Part shown: positions 1 through 12,129 of the stretch, piece after piece | Layout of the letters: every line of letters starts with the position of its first letter | How positions within the stretch are numbered: position 1 is the stretch's first letter | Program-made: the position numbers and the translations under genes | Assembly: GCA_021229015.1 (NCBI GenBank) | Contig: CM037788.1 | Location: 38,154,024-38,218,023, forward strand | Reading direction: 5' to 3' | DNA from: Solen grandis | Taxonomy: Eukaryota > Mollusca > Bivalvia > Adapedonta > Solenidae | DNA: 64,000 nucleotides | Notes under the pieces: model-generated | Seen by the model: the letters and a program-made list of their open reading frames with translations, nothing else | The model's database searches: none | Told to the model about the DNA's origin: nothing

Positions 1-749
1 AGTACAAAATAATCCCTATCTTGGACTACAAATCTCAAATGACTTAAAATGGAATATACATATCAACAAGGTATGCAAAAAAGCAAATTCAACTTTAGGC
101 TTTTTAAGAAGGAATCTCAGAAATGTACCACAGACCTGTAGAAAAACAGCCTACATTACACTAGTAAGATCAATAATGGAATATGGGGCTACCATCTGGA
201 ACCCCTATCAGAAAGACAACATAGACAAACTAGAAAGAATCCAAAACAGGGCAGTAAGATTCATAAAAAGAGATTATACAAGCAGAACACCAGGGACAAT
301 ATCAAAAATGAAACAAGAACTTGAACTAGAAACTTTACAAGACAGACGCCTAAGCCTCAGATTAATATTAATGTACAAGGTGGTTGAGGGGTTAGTTCCA
401 GCACTGCCAACATCAGATTTTGTGAAATTCACCAGACCTAAAAGGACAATAAAAACAAAAAAATTTAATGGCTGCGAAACATCAAATATATTAGAAAAAC
501 GCATTTGCAAAAATTCAAAGGGTCTGGAAATACCATCATCAAACTCTAAACAATATGAAAATTCATTCTTTGTGGACACTGTGATTCACTGGAATCATCT
601 CCCTGATAATATAGTGCATGCTGGCTCTCTTGAGGCATTCAAAAATGCCTTAAAGAGCCACCGCCAATAGTGCGGAGCTCTTCTTCCGTTGTGTAAAACC
701 CAGTATTGGGATCTACAACGTATTTGTTTCAGATTCAGATTCAGATTCA
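1..749 (+). mobile_element. 3' end of a non-LTR retrotransposon (LINE)
   Basis: The window opens inside a LINE. An uninterrupted frame encodes the region after the reverse-transcriptase palm and ends at a TAG at 668-670. About 60 bases of 3' UTR follow, then a short run of CAGATT/TTCAGA hexamers (about 730-749). CR1/L2/Jockey-type LINEs commonly end in such a microsatellite rather than poly(A). The 5' part lies outside the window. Confidence 0.8.
2..670 (+). CDS. LINE reverse transcriptase, C-terminal part (partial)
   Basis: The frame is open from base 2 to the TAG at 668-670, about 222 residues, with no start codon because it runs in from the left edge. An internal Met at 176 is not the true start. 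Motifs typical of the post-palm region of invertebrate CR1/L2/Jockey-like LINE proteins are seen in order: 'YLGLQISNDLKWNIHI', then 'KKANSTLGFLRRNLRN', then 'MEYGATIWNPY' followed by 'LERIQNRAVRFI', and near the end 'WNHLPDNIV'. The catalytic FADD box would lie upstream. The absence of stops or frameshifts suggests a fairly young copy. This is transposon coding sequence, not a host gene. Confidence 0.85.
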   Translation, partial: VQNNPYLGLQISNDLKWNIHINKVCKKANSTLGFLRRNLRNVPQTCRKTAYITLVRSIMEYGATIWNPYQKDNIDKLERIQNRAVRFIKRDYTSRTPGTISKMKQELELETLQDRRLSLRLILMYKVVEGLVPALPTSDFVKFTRPKRTIKTKKFNGCETSNILEKRICKNSKGLEIPSSNSKQYENSFFVDTVIHWNHLPDNIVHAGSLEAFKNALKSHRQ

Positions 750-866
750 GATGCCATTCTAAATATAGATCATGATGTCATTCTAAATATAGATCATGAT
801 GTCAATCTAAATATAGATCATGATGCCATTTCTAACTATAGATCATGATGTCATTCTAAATATAGA
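750..866. repeat. 24-bp tandem repeat, about 4.8 copies
   Basis: The unit GATGTCATTCTAAATATAGATCAT is written as GATGTCATTCTA plus AATATAGATCAT. It recurs at 750, 774, 798, 822 (25 bp, one extra T) and 847 (partial). It abuts the LINE 3' tail, so slippage from the LINE insertion end is possible. Confidence 0.9.
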
Positions 867-870
867 AAAC

Positions 871-928
871 CAATATGGCCGCCGCACATGCGCAAATAAT
901 CTGATGACGTCACTTCTGCGCATGCGCA
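871..928. promoter_or_regulatory. Cluster of promoter-like motifs (YY1/CRE/NRF1-type)
   Basis: Three motifs sit within 60 bp: CAATATGGCCGCC (871-883, YY1-like), a perfect CRE palindrome TGACGTCA (905-912) and a perfect NRF1-type palindrome TGCGCATGCGCA (917-928). A second CATGCGCA is at 887-894. This mix is typical of metazoan CpG-type promoters. No gene start was found just downstream, so it may belong to a repeat or an upstream exon. Function is inferred. Confidence 0.35.
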
Positions 929-1198
929 GTCTTTGGAGCCAAACCGACGACCATACTACTCACATGGGTCCTTCATAGTTTAGCTCATATAGGCATACAC
1001 AGATACAGCCCATATGGGTCCCATATACCCTTGCTATCTGGGTTTTAACCAATTTTATTGACTTCTACACACGCGAGACGACAAAAATTAGATTTTATAA
1101 TGTCCGATATATAGAGGGTTTGTCCGCGAACTTCTTGAACATCTTTCTTATATGCATGTATATGTGCTTATTTTTAAATTGTTTTAAGTACATTGTAG

Positions 1199-1480
1199 TA
1201 AACCGGTGGACGAATGGTTAGAGCTGCTGCCCCGGAATCGGGTGGTCGTGTGTTCGATCCCCGGACGAATATACCAAAGTGATACTGGTATAGCTCCCAT
1301 GCTTGGCACTCAGCAAAAAGGTAGTTCCAGGACTGGTTGACCCGGTGTCAGGATAATGTGGTATCATGCCACATGTCTACGGCGTGATACTGCAGTGTGG
1401 CAGCACTATATCTGTCTCAAGTAGACTTCGTCTCCAAATGGCTGAAATACTGTCAGTGGGACGTTAAACCCAACAATAAA
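1199..1480 (+). mobile_element. tRNA-derived SINE, bivalve type 1, near full length
   Basis: The tRNA-like head has an A-box-like 'GGACGAATGGTTAGAGC' and a B-box 'TGTTCGATCCCC'. The conserved core reads 'GATACTGGTATAGCTCCC', 'GGACTGGTTGACCCGGTGTC', then 'ATGCCACATGTCTACGGCG'. It ends 'GGGACGTTAAACCCAACAA'. The structure matches the tRNA-derived SINEs with a conserved central domain known from bivalves. Confidence 0.85.
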
Positions 1481-1694
1481 GCAGATTTTCTAGTATTTAC
1501 ATATTTATGAAATATACTGAACCAAAAAAGAAACGCAGGGTGAACTTTCTGGGTCTATTATTTTAACCTATTTGAATGATCTATAGAATAGTTTTTATCA
1601 GTTTTACAGTTCATCTTTAATCAACAAATTATTTAAATTTAAATAGATTCTAACCAGTAATTCACGAGTTATTGAAGCATATGTGAATGTACCC

Positions 1695-2230
1695 AACCCC
1701 ATAAATCACAAAATGAAATCGAAATGCAATTCGTAGTTCGTCAAGAGTAACGGGGGATTCTGATGCTTCCTCATCCTACTGTTCAGTTCATCCCAGATGT
1801 TCAATTGGGGACAAATCTGGACTGTATGACGGCCAAGTGAGTGGGTTAATGTTATAATTGAATCGGGAGCGGGAGGCTGTGGGTTCGATCCCCGGCCGCG
1901 ACATACCAAAATCGTAAATAAAAATAGTACTGGTATATCTCCCTTGCTTGGCGCTTAGCACATAAGGGTAGTTCAGGACTGGTTGGCCCGATGTCAGGAA
2001 TATGACTGGGTGTGGTATCATGCCACATGTCTGCGGCGTGATACTGCAGTGTGGCAGAACTATATCTGTCTCAAGTAGACATTGTCTCCTAATGACTGAA
2101 ATACTGTCGGTGGGACGTTAAACCCAACAAACATGGAGCCGGGAATTGTCATCCTGAAAGATTTGGTTTCGCTGTTGCACATTTGGGACTGCAATAGGGC
2201 CAAGACATTTCGGCAGCCGCACCATGGTAG
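1695..2230 (-). pseudogene. Tc1/mariner transposase remnant split by a SINE
   Basis: On the minus strand, the flank right of the SINE (2132-2230) encodes 'VQQRNQIFQDDNSRLH', like the second-Asp region (FQQDNARPH) of Tc1-type DDE transposases. The flank left of the SINE (1695-1835) encodes 'WPSYSPDLSPIEHL', then after a -1/+1 shift 'WDELNSRMRKHQNPP', which is the classic third-acid region (WPSQSPDLNPIEHLWDEL). The two halves are separated only by the SINE at about 1830-2131. A frameshift sits between PIEHL and WDEL. The N-terminal half and TIRs were not identified. Dead element. Confidence 0.75.
1830..2131 (+). mobile_element. tRNA-derived SINE, type 1, inserted in Tc1 transposase
   Basis: The head has 'GGCCAAGTGAGTGGGTTAA' and the B-box 'GGGTTCGATCCCCGG'. 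The core has 'GTACTGGTATATCTCCC', 'GACTGGTTGGCCCGATG' and 'GGTATCATGCCACATGTC'. The tail is 'GGGACGTTAAACCCAACAA'. It is the same family as the copy at 1199 and splits a transposase remnant. Confidence 0.88.
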
Positions 2231-2649
2231 CAAATGGTTAGATTAACTTAAAATGGAGGAAAGTGATGTGTATGTCTCAGGAGTATTAAATTAATTACAA
2301 AATGTGTTGAGCAATACTGCACGTGATCTTTGCTTTTATACATTTTCTCAGTTGGGCACATCACGCGGCTGAGCAAATTTGGATACCACGTTAATTACAC
2401 AGTGACCTTTAAAGTTGTATGACAGATTTTTTAGCATTTTAGGCTAAAGCATTTAATAATGGTTTCACATTTATGTACCCTGGATTTCTTTTTTTTTTTT
2501 TTTTTTTTTGATTGAGTATATATGACTTGGATCGTTGATCGAAAAATACTTACTCTGGCGTGCCTAGCTGATTCAGATCTGAATATAACATTTCAAGTGC
2601 ATTTTTCCCAATGAAATGTACCAGGTACGATTTTCTTATAAAAGAGCCG

Positions 2650-2720
2650 GTGTCTCTGTACTATGAGGGATCTTCCTAACTTTCAACGATTGAAATACTG
2701 TCACAGCGACTATAAAAAAA
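2650..2720 (+). mobile_element. SINE type 2 fragment (3' end)
   Basis: It contains 'GGGATCTTCCT', then 'GATTGAAATACTGTCACAGC' and 'GACTATAAA', which aligns with the 3' end of the type 2 SINE at 21650-21800. It is short and degraded. Confidence 0.5.
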
Positions 2721-2802
2721 CATCTAGTGAACAGCAACTGAACTATCATAAATTCTATTTACAATAAAATGTGTTTGTTTTAATTCTATTTGTCGTGTTT
2801 TA

Positions 2803-3000
2803 GACTCATTACTGCAGGAGGTCGTGGGTTCGATCCCCGGCTTCGACATACTGAAGTCGTAAAAAATGGTACTGGTATAGCTATTCTGCTTAGCGCTTAG
2901 CGTGTTAAGGTAATTCTATGTCTGGTTGGCCCGTTGTATGGATTATATGGATATCATTCCACATGTCAACGGCGTGATACTCAAGTAGACACAGTCTCTA
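2803..3000 (+). mobile_element. SINE type 1, 3'-truncated and diverged
   Basis: The B-box 'GTGGGTTCGATCCCCGG' is followed by 'GGTACTGGTATAGC', 'TCTGGTTGGCCCG' and 'CCACATGTCAACGGCGTG'. The tail ends after 'CAAGTAGACACAGTCTC', without the ACGTTAAACCC end. Confidence 0.75.
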
Positions 3001-3120
3001 AATAATATTGTCTGCCCAATTAACAATCAAACAATCAATCTGTGAGAGATGCTCAATTCCTAATTTAGAACATGATAAAGTCCATTGTATTAATGTCTTG
3101 TATTTTACTTTTACAGGTAC

Positions 3121-3548
3121 ATATGAAACACTCAAGTCGTGGGTCGGTCTTAGATCTTGGTCCGATTCGGAAAGCGTAGGCCGATCTGAAATTGTAGTCC
3201 AAAATAATGACGTCATCTAGATCGTGGACAATGAGTACTAATTTGAACAGTTAGTGCAGATCTAGTGTCTTCTCCTCCGTCGGAAACTTTGCATTCAATG
3301 GATATACGATTCGACCCCGGCTCTGTTTTTCGAATAGTGCATCCTCATTTATTAAGTCCATCTGTGTCTATTATTCTTTTAGATAACAGCCGTCTGACGT
3401 TTGACGTCATTTAAGCGATTGTCTGTGTTGCCCCACAAAAGACGATTAGACCACGATTTGGTAGAAATCGGTCTTCAATATACAAATCGGCCCGGATTTT
3501 CCAGTCGGCCCACGATCTAGGACCGCCCTCGATCTTAGTCTTTCATAT
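3121..3548. mobile_element. MITE-like element with about 90-bp imperfect inverted repeats
   Basis: The left end 'ATATGAAACACTCAAGTCG' and following 'GGGTCGGTCTTAGATCTTGG' pair with the reverse complement of the right end, 'ATATGAAAGACTAAGATCG' then 'GGGCGGTCCTAGATCGTGG'. The interior has two CRE palindromes (near 3210 and 3404) and no coding capacity. It is more GC-rich than its surroundings. No target duplication was fixed. Confidence 0.6.
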
Positions 3549-3931
3549 ATACTTTCATAATAAGTGGGTCGGTTTAGACAGACACTCTTTTCCCACCTTT
3601 GTCTAAAGGCGCATGCGCATTGTAGTCACATGCGCTGTCCCAGCCTAGAGACTTAGCTATGACCAGTATTCTCGTGATGAACGGATTAATTTGTTAAACA
3701 TTCCCACCTTAAAACATATTTTTTCGGCGGGGTAATATAGTGCCATGCAAGTACATATTACATAAAAAGGGAAATATTTGCTATTTTGGGGATTTTGATC
3801 CTTAATATAAAGCTACCGTGTTAATGATATGACGTTAGTTTCGCAAATGGAACATGAAAATTTAGCGTGTCTGTTAAATAGATAGCTTACTTAGACTTCG
3901 CTTATTTAACATATATTTGGCGTACATTTTC

Positions 3932-3938
3932 TATAAAA
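3932..3938 (+). promoter_or_regulatory. Possible TATA box of the chitin-binding gene
   Basis: TATAAAA lies 31 bp before the ATG at 3970. A start site about 30 bp downstream would leave a leader of only a few bases, so an upstream non-coding exon or another promoter is equally possible. Confidence 0.25.
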
Positions 3939-3969
3939 TTCCATTTTGGACACAGTGCGTGAGAAATAA

Positions 3970-6038
3970 ATGATGAATATCTTGCTCATCGTCGCAGTAT
4001 TAAATTCTATAGGTAAGTGTATCCCTTTGTTTACTGAGTTAACCAGTGTCTACTAAACATCGGTAGGATATTTGAGAATTAAATAATTATCTAACATTTC
4101 AAAACTATTTCTTCGTGAATTTTAACATTCTTATCGATGTAGAATATGAAAATAAATGTTAACTTAATTGAATATTGTCTGTTATAACTTTAGGAGAATC
4201 AGCACGATTTTATGATTGTGACCAAATTGCCAAACTTTGGCGCTGTAGATTTAATTGATGCCACACTGAGTTACCACGTGACCATGATGTGTACCTTTTG
4301 TTAATTGACTTTCTTCAGCGTAATACTAATTGTATTTTCATTTATGCTAAAATATTTCCTCTATGAATATTAAAATACCAAAACGTGGTTAAATAAAATA
4401 AAAAATGTAATTATGATGTAGCTGAAATTGATCTATTCAATCACTGTGGCAGAGAGATGCGTTGGAAATCTGTCAATATTTGTGGCCTTTAATTTTACAG
4501 GCCTTTTCCTTCTTATGGGGTATATTATGCTACGGAATTCCATAAACTGCCGGCTTTTCAGATATATACCGCCGACTCCATACGGAAAGCTTGATTTTAT
4601 GCACGGAACAATTCTGGACCAGTTGGCTTTTAGTAGTGGGCATTAAGCAGTAAGCATTAAGAAGTAGGCATTAAAATATATCAGCATCAGGCATCTGGCA
4701 TTAAAAAGCATTGAGTAGCATCTCGCAGTAGGTATCAACAGTTGGCATTTAGTCACTTGCAGTGAACAGTAGGCAGTCGTTTATGAAATTCCGTATTTGC
4801 ATGTTGTTAATAGTTTGAGTTGTACTTTGCTATAACGTGCTGATTTGCGCTTTCTACATCAGTATCATGCTGGTGCTTCAACTGCACGGGAAAAGCGGAT
4901 GGTACATACGAGGTTGGGTGTGAGACGCTGACAAAGTGTGAAAATGGCGTCGCCAATGTCACCACGTGCGTGAAACCGAAAGTTATAGATGAACAAACTG
5001 GACGATGTACCGAGTAAGTCCAACCTACCTACCTTATTTATTTCCAGCCTGTACTGCTATAATTAAACCGTTTCATTGATCTGAAACGCAGTCTTTAAAT
5101 AATATCTAATTAACTTTTTTATTTATTACCCAGTCCCATGCACGTAAATTCGCCATGCGGAACGTTTCGGGACTGTTCGTTCAGAGACGATGGAGGGTTC
5201 CCGGATGAGGAGTTCAAATGTCACTGGTACTTCATCTGCCGGTACGGCATCTTCTATGGGCACAACAAATGTGCACGAGGTACGTTGACGTTGTCATTGT
5301 ATTTCTATCATTGGTTTTTCTTGGGCCGTGTTCAAAATTTAATCATTTTGATGAAGCTTTTTTTTTCTTTTTGACTTTGTATTAAAAAATCATTCAACAA
5401 TGATTTACAATCTGAGATACATGTCTAATGTATACCATACTATTTGTCTCGTTGGAAAATTAAGGTATTTTCGCAATTCTACAAATGTACCAAATCTAAG
5501 AGCGTATTATATCACGATTAACATTTGTTTCTTGTTTCTTGCCATGTGTATAGGTATAGATGTTTCTTGTTTCTCGCAACTGGTGTAGTGTGGCATTGTA
5601 CTTTTTAATAGTGTAATGTATATACATGTATGTGTCATTTGTAAAAAGATACGACAGAGATATACAATTAATACATACAATAAATAATTATATATACTAC
5701 ATATATAAAATAAATATATATTATAAATATAAACAATAAATATATATGATAAATTCATATAATGAATTAATAAATTAAATAGAAAGAATAAAATGTATAA
5801 TAAATATATATAATAAATATATACAATAAATAGAAACAATAAATATATATTCAAATACGCTAAGACTGTTAAAATGTGTTGTAAATGAAGACTATATATG
5901 TGTGCTATGCTCGTCTGGTAAAAACATTGTATAGATAAAGACCGTTTTCATCTTGTTCCAGGACTTGTGTGGAATGTACGCCTACAGACATGTGACTATG
6001 TGGAAAATGTCGACCCTCCTTGTGGAAAGAAAACGTAG
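3970..6038 (+). CDS. Secreted protein with two chitin-binding type-2 (CBM14/peritrophin-A) domains
   Basis: A four-exon gene with exons 3970-4012, 4863-5013, 5134-5279 and 5962-6038. Every intron is GT-AG (donors GTAAGTGT, GTAAGTCC, GTACGTTG) and phases agree (1, 2, 1), giving 138 residues ending in TAG. Residues 1-16 form a hydrophobic signal peptide starting 'MMNILLIVAVLNSI'. Domain 1 has cysteines at 22, 34, 40, 50, 63 and 73. Domain 2 has cysteines at 79, 94, 100, 111, 124 and 134, with the aromatic core 'CHWYFICRYG'. Both match the six-cysteine CBM14 spacing of about C-x11-14-C-x5-C-x9-10-C-x12-C-x9-C. CBM14 proteins bind chitin in gut peritrophic matrix, cuticle or molluscan shell matrix. 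The protein is short, with nothing beyond signal and domains, and has extra Cys17 and Cys19. No catalytic domain. Domain 1 lacks the usual aromatic-rich core, so its binding is less certain. Confidence 0.85.
4013..4862. other. Intron 1 of the chitin-binding gene: repeat fragments
   Basis: It holds a short dispersed-repeat piece 'CCACACTGAGTTACCACGTG' (about 4261-4281) that recurs near 9009, and a degenerate GGCATTAA/AGTAGGCA motif run at about 4630-4775. No coding exon is evident. Confidence 0.5.
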
Positions 6039-6454
6039 AGAACTATCAAAGCATGAAAAAAAACAAAAAACAATATGACATAACATAATAACATTATCAT
6101 TTAATCAGTGTATTTAATCAACAGTAGCGTAGACGTGTAAAGCATTTATATGTGCTTCTGATGACACAGGAGTTTCATTTCGGTGTAAAAAGTTCCCCAT
6201 CACGACTAACGCGGCAACTGCAACTTGACATATTCTTGGTGCCTCAGTGGTGACCGCAGAGGTTCTAGTCTCAGATTGATTACTCGAGTTTTTCATACCA
6301 GAAAGCCTAAAGTTAGCTTGTGCAGATAAGTGATTTTACCCGAGCGTTCCGCCGCCTGAAATTAACTGCACGTGGCGTTAAATGTCTGAAATACTGTCAC
6401 TAGTTTCGTACAGTACTTGAAAAGAAAATGTACAGTTTGTGCAAATTATGTATA

Positions 6455-6460
6455 AATAAA
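6455..6460 (+). other. Candidate poly(A) signal AATAAA
   Basis: This is an early AATAAA after the chitin-binding stop, about 415 bp downstream. It lies in AT-rich DNA, so chance occurrence is likely. Confidence 0.2.
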
Positions 6461-6488
6461 TAAAATACAAAAGACTCGAATGTTTCCC

Positions 6489-6576
6489 AAGGTTTCCTAA
6501 TGTATCTTGGTTATCTTGGTAGAGATTAAGTGAAGCAAGATAACCAAGGGACCCTAATGAAACATTAGGAAATCCT
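6489..6576. repeat. Imperfect inverted repeat (hairpin)
   Basis: The left arm 'GGTTTCCTAATGT...CTTGGTTATCTTG' pairs with the right arm 'CAAGATAACCAAGG...ACATTAGGAAATCC'. The spacer is about 16 bp and the right arm has a 9-10 bp insertion. It looks like a fold-back or MITE remnant. Confidence 0.6.
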
Positions 6577-6977
6577 GGTTTTCTCCCTGAAATGCCATGA
6601 GGTCCGAAATGTAGCGGAACCATTACAGGGACTTTCCATTGAAGAAAGTCAGTACGAAAGCTTGGTTGGATTTCTATACCCAAAGCAAACGTTGAATGAA
6701 ACATACATACGCAAATGATGATAAAAATATGTTTATATTATTTAAATTTTACTTAGAAGTTTCTATCTTCAGTTTCTTTTTATCTAAATGGTACTAATGA
6801 GAAACTGGTGTTAAACAATCTTACGTTATACTGGTCACACATTATTCATATGGCGGTTTTTGTGTGGTTGAGAAATGAACGATGCCTGCATAACCGGGTA
6901 GATCGAAACCAATATTGTCGTTCGATGTATAGAAATAAAAATGTCGCGAAATCTAAACACTTTTTGTTTATTTATGC

Positions 6978-7018
6978 CAAAGACCTATATAACATTATTA
7001 TGTTATTTTAGGTCTTTG
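6978..7018. repeat. Hairpin with CAAAGACCTA / TAGGTCTTTG arms
   Basis: The outer 10-bp arms are perfect, and the pairing continues inward to ATAACAT/ATGTTAT. Related words occur at 16902-16929. Confidence 0.7.
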
Positions 7019-7090
7019 TTTATGCAAATGTTACAGATAAGTTATTCTATCAAACGAGGTTGTTTTATTACACAATGTCTATATTTTATT

Positions 7091-7117
7091 AGCTATCCCA
7101 TACAGTATGGGATAGCT
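7091..7117. repeat. Near-perfect 27-bp palindrome
   Basis: AGCTATCCCATAC and GTATGGGATAGCT form 13-bp perfect arms around a single A. Confidence 0.8.
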
Positions 7118-7140
7118 CATATATTACATATAGGATCTGA

Positions 7141-7577
7141 CAGGAATTGTTATTTAATATCAAATTTTACTAAACGAGTTCATGATAATGTTATTAAGCG
7201 AGCTTCTGGCAAGATTCTTTTTATCATATGACCTATAGTGACAGTAAATCGCGATTATGACATCGAATAAATGAATGAACGGACTGTGAACGAATTACTT
7301 TTGTATTCTAACACCAAGAAAATAGTTTCACATAATAACTGAAAATAACGATTTAACGTGTGTATTTCTCATACATTTTCAACATCATATGAGTAATGAA
7401 TCAAACACATTTTATCTAGCTGTTCTAGTTCAACATACTAAGCATACATATAGAATAACGCGCGTGACGCGGAGTAATGTAATTCGGCCTAAAAGTTATA
7501 TGTAACGTGTTAAATATAAGAAAATATGTGATGGCTATACGAAACAGCTGTTTGATCACAATATCACATGATAAAGT
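7141..7577. repeat. Dispersed repeat, copy 1 (partner at 36451-36966)
   Basis: About 430 bp is highly similar to 36451-36966. Shared blocks include 'AACGATTTAACGTGTGTATT', 'CTCATACATTTTCAACATC' and 'GCGCGTGACGCGGAGT'. This copy lacks the right arm of the fold-back seen in the partner. No ORF. Confidence 0.8.
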
Positions 7578-8224
7578 CTTATGGTCAATCAAAAGAGTGA
7601 AATAATTCACACTGCCTCAATATGATCTAAATGGCCTCTTTAGACAATGTGTGCGTGTGGTTTCAGCTGACTTGAATGACACTAAGAGAAGCTGTCGCCT
7701 ATATCATTTTCAATATTGGTTCCAAGCATGGTAATGCATGAAGTTACGTAAGACTTTGGTTCTACTATCATATACTAATTATAAGAGAGAGAGAGAAGCC
7801 AGGAGACCGAGCTATAACCGGATTTGGCATTTTTTCAGCAGGATGTTGATAGAAAACTTTAACTCTAAAATCTATTTCATATTTAATATCCGAATAATAG
7901 TCCAAGTTTTTAACTCCAATTCTCAAATGAGAAATCACGCAGGCAAACATTCTGACCAAGTTTTATAAAGATCGGATCAAAACTTATAAATGTATGTCCA
8001 AAATTCCTTAATATTTTCTAAAAATAAGAAAATTTTAAATATTCAAAATAATTGAATAAAATTAAATTAATTAATTTTCTGAAAAAAAAAAATCAAAAAA
8101 CTAAGAATGTATCAAACATGAATACTGCAACTCTTTAGCATTAAAGAAAGGTTAAGTTTATCAAAACAAGTCGTGACTACTTAACATTAAATTATCCAAG
8201 ATTTAAAAGTAGTTGTAGCTGTAG

Positions 8225-8332
8225 TGGGGTTTACCGTCGCTGCGATAGTATTTCAATCATATAGCGACTTCCAGCTAATTACAGGTGGAGGAAGACCCCG
8301 AGTACACAGAGGTACCCGGGTAGAACCACCGA
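8225..8332 (-). mobile_element. SINE type 2 fragment, reverse orientation
   Basis: It reads on the plus strand 'TTTACCGTCGCTGCGATAGT', 'CAGCTAATTACAGGTGGAGG' and 'ACCCGGGTAGAACCACCGA'. This is the reverse complement of the type 2 SINE 3' end. The tRNA head is absent. Confidence 0.75.
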
Positions 8333-8402
8333 AGATTTAAAAGTACAACAAACGCTATAAATAAGCACTAGAATCTATAACTATACATTTTTGAGTTGTT
8401 GG

Positions 8403-8405
<3 letters not shown>

Positions 8406-8446
<41 letters not shown>
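8406..8446. repeat. (GT)n microsatellite
   Basis: About 20 GT dinucleotides lie just beyond the 3' end of the P450 gene. Confidence 0.95.
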
Positions 8447-8449
<3 letters not shown>

Positions 8450-8453
8450 GTTG

Positions 8454-8459
8454 TTTATT
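8454..8459 (-). other. Poly(A) signal of the P450 gene
   Basis: AATAAA on the minus strand lies about 105 bases after the P450 stop codon, the first such hexamer seen downstream. Confidence 0.45.
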
Positions 8460-8564
8460 AAAATTCAATAACTGCATATTAACGCCATAGCCTGTGTTAA
8501 ATCCAAAGCAAAGTCTTTAATCTTCTAAAGAATCTCATCTCATTCAAATCATGGACACCAGACA

Positions 8565-11089
<2,525 letters not shown>

Positions 11090-11239
11090 CTGGAGCGAAG
11101 TGTTTTAAGTGTTAAAGTCATGCACACATCTACAAGTAATTATAAATTATACAAAACACATGCAATAAAATGACTGTATATAATTCAGTTTTCAAAATGA
11201 TTCACGGAAATAAACCAAAAATTCAAAACTATATTGTGA

Positions 11240-11440
11240 TTTAGATCTGCATATGTATATAGTGAAATCTTTAAACGACATCTCCTCTGAAACTGCTGGA
11301 CAGAATTTGATAAAACTTTGCAGGGATCACCTCCTTCAAAACTACTGGCCAGATTTCAAAATGTTTTAATACAGACTGATGTTCCTTGGGTAACCCTTTA
11401 CTCAGGTGAGCGATCCAGGGCCATCATGGCCCTCTTGTTT
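11240..11440 (+). mobile_element. 3' end of a bivalve dispersed repeat, Helitron-like terminus
   Basis: It contains 'CTCTGAAACTGCTGGACAGA', 'ACTCAGGTGAGCGATCC' and the terminal hairpin AGGGCCAT-C-ATGGCCCT (11417-11433), followed by CTTGTTTTA. A hairpin just inside the 3' end is a Helitron/Helentron trait. This end recurs widely in bivalve DNA as I recall it. No Rep/helicase coding is present, so the copy is non-autonomous. Confidence 0.65.
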
Positions 11441-11799
11441 TATAATAACTTCCTTTATTCTTCGCCCCTTTTCCTACACAACCTATGAGGTGCACGTTCT
11501 GTAATACTTCTGGACAGACCTGATAGGGAAATCGTATCTACATTTAGAAAAGAAATCGCCCTGAACTGGCTGATGTCAGTAGACCATCTTCTGGTATACA
11601 CCAACTTTTTTCATAGAGTGTCTTTTACTCTATAAACAAGTACATGTGTAATTTGAAATAGCCTCCGCAGTCGCTTGGTGAAGTAGGAAAGCACTTATAA
11701 GCTCTGTAAGAAACACCGTTTGATCCTGGTGCTAATCCTGCTCTAGCCTTCCGCATAGGCCTTCTTTTACAGTTGGTTTCCTACCATTAAACTTAGTAG

Positions 11800-11899
11800 N
11801 NNNNNNNNNNNNNNNNNNNNNNNNNNNNNNNNNNNNNNNNNNNNNNNNNNNNNNNNNNNNNNNNNNNNNNNNNNNNNNNNNNNNNNNNNNNNNNNNNNN
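11800..11899. other. Assembly gap (100 N)
   Basis: Exactly 100 N, the usual placeholder for a scaffold gap of unknown size. Confidence 1.
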
Positions 11900-11950
11900 A
11901 TTGTAAAAGAAAAAACAAACTGATAAGTGAAAATAAAATGTCTGCATCAT

Positions 11951-12022
11951 GGATTTGAACCTGCCACTTTGTGATTACAAATCCGCCGAACTTGCCACTA
12001 GGCCAGCCGGACCTACTCAAGT
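11951..12022 (-). repeat. tRNA-like sequence (Thr-TGT-like), SINE head or tRNA pseudogene
   Basis: On the minus strand an A-box-like 'CTGGCCTAGTGGCAAG', an anticodon-loop-like 'GATTTGTAATC' (TGT in the anticodon position) and a B-box 'GGTTCAAATCC' occur in tRNA order. The acceptor ends do not pair, so a functional tRNA is unlikely. Confidence 0.45.
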
Positions 12023-12129
12023 ATGAAACATTGCAAACCATACTACTAAACAAATGGATGGATCGTAATAATTCACGGAAACTAACGAAGAACATCCCGA
12101 ACGTTAATCAGTCTCAGGGCAATCTTGTC

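Noticed and set aside
1199..1280. Functional tRNA genes at the SINE heads
   Set aside because: A and B boxes are present but acceptor stems do not pair, and each continues into a SINE body.
4428..4646. 72-codon frame inside intron 1 of the chitin-binding gene
   Set aside because: No homology or splice support. It lies in an intron defined by the surrounding exons.
5507..5854. Ile/Tyr-rich 115-codon frame
   Set aside because: AT-rich ATATAAATA low-complexity DNA in the last intron of the chitin-binding gene.
11732..12095. Frames crossing the N run
   Set aside because: They depend on reading through unknown bases.
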